Assembly (NCBI GenBank): GCA_903832165.1
Contig: CAILAQ010000097.1
Location: forward strand, 1-6,548
DNA: 6,548 nucleotides
Direction of reading: 5' to 3'
From: an uncultured Bacteroidota bacterium
GTDB taxonomy: Bacteria > Bacteroidota > Bacteroidia > Bacteroidales > UBA12481
The translations under genes were made by a program, and so were the position numbers. Of the stretch, positions 5,151 through 6,548 are shown piece by piece; the stretch's first letter is position 1; every line of letters begins with the position of its first letter. The notes under the pieces were generated by a model, which searched no databases, was not told where the DNA came from, and saw only the letters and a list, made by a program, of their open reading frames with translations.

Positions 5151-6548
5151 TCAGAATCTGACCATCATCACTCCCTGACCCGGAAGCTCGGCTGTTGCTC
5201 CGATTTCGCCAGATTTATTCTCGCCGGTATCGCACTTCCAGATTTTTGAACCGTTTTTCGGTGTCAGGGTAAAACTGTCGGTTGATATTGCAGGGTTGTA
5301 CAACGTGACAACAAATCCATCCCCATCGTCGGCAGGTTTAAATGCTATGACCGTAATTGTTTTACTATCAAAGGTGAAAGGACATACATAAGGGTCCTTA
5401 ACAGCAGCTCGCAGAACCAGGGGCTGACTGAATCCCGTTGCAAATCTGCTGGTCTCAGCCGGATCAAATGTTCCGTGCGGCCTCAGGATATACCTGAATA
5501 CCACAGGTCCTTCCTGATGCTGACGATAGTTGGTTCCCCAATGATTATTCATGGCCCAGGAATACAAAGTCTGTGTCGGCTCCACTTTTTTTCTCCAGAT
5601 ATCAGGATTGTTCTGCGAGCCTACCAAATTGGCTGAAATTTCGCCAACCTCAACTAATGGAGCATCCAATGTAACCCAGGTCACCCCTTCAGTGGAGTTG
5701 GAAACATCTGCCCACCGACCGGTGGTGAACCAGTTTTTACAAGCACTCGGCATCTGGTCCTTCTCCGGAATCATCTGTCCCAGCGGAAGATCAAGTTTCA
5801 TGGTTCCACCCGAAACTGCAAAAGGAAATCCAAAATTCACGCTCTCTTTGTTCAGGTTTTGCGAGGCATAACCGTCCCCGATTTTTGCTGGCATGGCGAC
5901 TCTCTTTTTGTCAACCACATTGATCATAATCACGAAATCAGTATCCTCGGCCAGCCAAACTTCACGTACCAGTTTATTGCATCCCGGAGCATCACAGGTA
6001 ATCTCCAATGCACTCACCAGTGGTCCATTCTCTTTAATTTTGATGGTAACCGGCATGTTAGTCTGCACTTTGCTCACATCTTTTCCTTCAAAAAACAGAT
6101 ACTGATTCGCTGCCTTACCCTTCGAATGATCAATAAGGTTTTTCCCTGTGCGCTTATCGGTCAGTGCTATGATATCTCCTTTGACCGGATCGATCTCGCA
6201 TTCAATAAGATTATTGGAGATTTTATTTCCAGAGATTACAACGGAACCCGAAGGAACAACTTTACCAGGAATCACTGTAACCCTCGTTGCAGAAAATGGC
6301 GCCACTACGACTCCCAAAAGTGCAAGTTCCCCGTTTGCGAGTCTTTGGGATTTCAGAATTTTTCCGGATTCATCCACCACCTTATCGCCGGCGTTGCTCT
6401 GGTCTTTTGTCAGGAAAACCATCTCTTTCCGTGTCCAGCTATTGGTATTAATAATATCAATCTTGTTCCCCGGAAGATTTTCAGCCTGCGATTTATACAA
6501 TGCATTGGTCATTTCCGCGGCCGCATCTGCATAACCCTTTTTAATGTC
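5151..6548 (-). CDS. GH38 alpha-mannosidase, C-terminal part (5' end outside window)
   Basis: The frame is open to the right edge (first residues DIKKGYADAAAE), so the ATG at 6512 is internal. The 465 visible residues match the C-terminal half of glycoside hydrolase family 38. First comes the end of the helical middle domain, then a short strand region with IINTNSWTRKEMV. The long beta-sandwich domain opens NLIECEIDPVKGDIIALTDK and includes VREVWLAEDTDFVIMINVVD, the usual pattern in which the substituted glycan-binding domain wraps the catalytic one. The catalytic N-terminal domain with its nucleophile Asp lies outside the window, as does any signal peptide, so activity and location cannot be judged. 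The natural role would be release of alpha-linked mannose from glycans or glycoproteins. The TGA stop at 5151-5153 sits right against a toxin-antitoxin remnant, so the very last residues may have been changed. It converges with the sorE-like gene and shares no obvious operon with it. Confidence 0.85.
   Translation of the reverse strand, partial: DIKKGYADAAAEMTNALYKSQAENLPGNKIDIINTNSWTRKEMVFLTKDQSNAGDKVVDESGKILKSQRLANGELALLGVVVAPFSATRVTVIPGKVVPSGSVVISGNKISNNLIECEIDPVKGDIIALTDKRTGKNLIDHSKGKAANQYLFFEGKDVSKVQTNMPVTIKIKENGPLVSALEITCDAPGCNKLVREVWLAEDTDFVIMINVVDKKRVAMPAKIGDGYASQNLNKESVNFGFPFAVSGGTMKLDLPLGQMIPEKDQMPSACKNWFTTGRWADVSNSTEGVTWVTLDAPLVEVGEISANLVGSQNNPDIWRKKVEPTQTLYSWAMNNHWGTNYRQHQEGPVVFRYILRPHGTFDPAETSRFATGFSQPLVLRAAVKDPYVCPFTFDSKTITVIAFKPADDGDGFVVTLYNPAISTDSFTLTPKNGSKIWKCDTGENKSGEIGATAELPGQGVMMVRF

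Noticed and set aside
5551..6534. Several plus-strand open frames of 70-128 residues
   Set aside because: They are antisense shadows of the GH38 coding sequence, with no start-site support and no family features.

Overview
The window looks like a piece of a Bacteroidota genome. The best direct evidence is a promoter at 2893-2923 that fits the Bacteroidota primary sigma-factor pattern exactly (TTG, 20 bp, TAnnTTTG). The gene starts also lack clear Shine-Dalgarno sites, and the gene content (GH38 alpha-mannosidase, ParDE-type remnant, E2/E3 of a 2-oxoacid dehydrogenase) fits. This assignment is an inference, because no rRNA or other marker gene is present.

Layout. Positions 2 to about 253 (+) hold the middle of a metallo-beta-lactamase-fold hydrolase, broken just after its HxHxDH metal motif. 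There it runs head-on into lpd (191-1501, -), a dihydrolipoamide dehydrogenase (E3) that has lost its C-terminus and catalytic His-Glu pair. Upstream of lpd on the same strand, 23 bp away, is the lipoyl acyltransferase E2 gene (1525-2859, -). A 112-bp divergent intergenic region (2860-2971) carries back-to-back promoters and two copies of an 18-bp operator-like sequence. Rightward from it run a GntR/HutC-type regulator with a UTRA effector domain (2972-3673, +) and, 10 bp later, a SorE-like medium-chain dehydrogenase (L-sorbose-1-phosphate reductase family; 3684-4949, +). Next, 4975-5150 (-) holds the collapsed remains of a ParD/ParE-type toxin-antitoxin pair. Last is the C-terminal part of a GH38 alpha-mannosidase (5151-6548, -), which runs off the right edge.

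How it may work together. The regulator probably binds the two operator copies and controls both the E2-E3 unit and its own gntR-sorE unit. That would tie a sugar-phosphate dehydrogenase to a 2-oxoacid dehydrogenase complex under one sensor. No E1 genes are visible; they could lie beyond the broken end of lpd or elsewhere.

The most notable items are the double-operator divergent control region, the E2 with two consecutive peripheral-subunit-binding-like segments, the toxin-antitoxin deletion scar, and the left-end chimeric junction. At that junction one 21-nt stretch reads plausibly as a metallohydrolase motif on one strand and as E3 on the other. It could be a real rearrangement or an assembly artefact. 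I see no RNA gene, CRISPR array, insertion sequence or convincing terminator.
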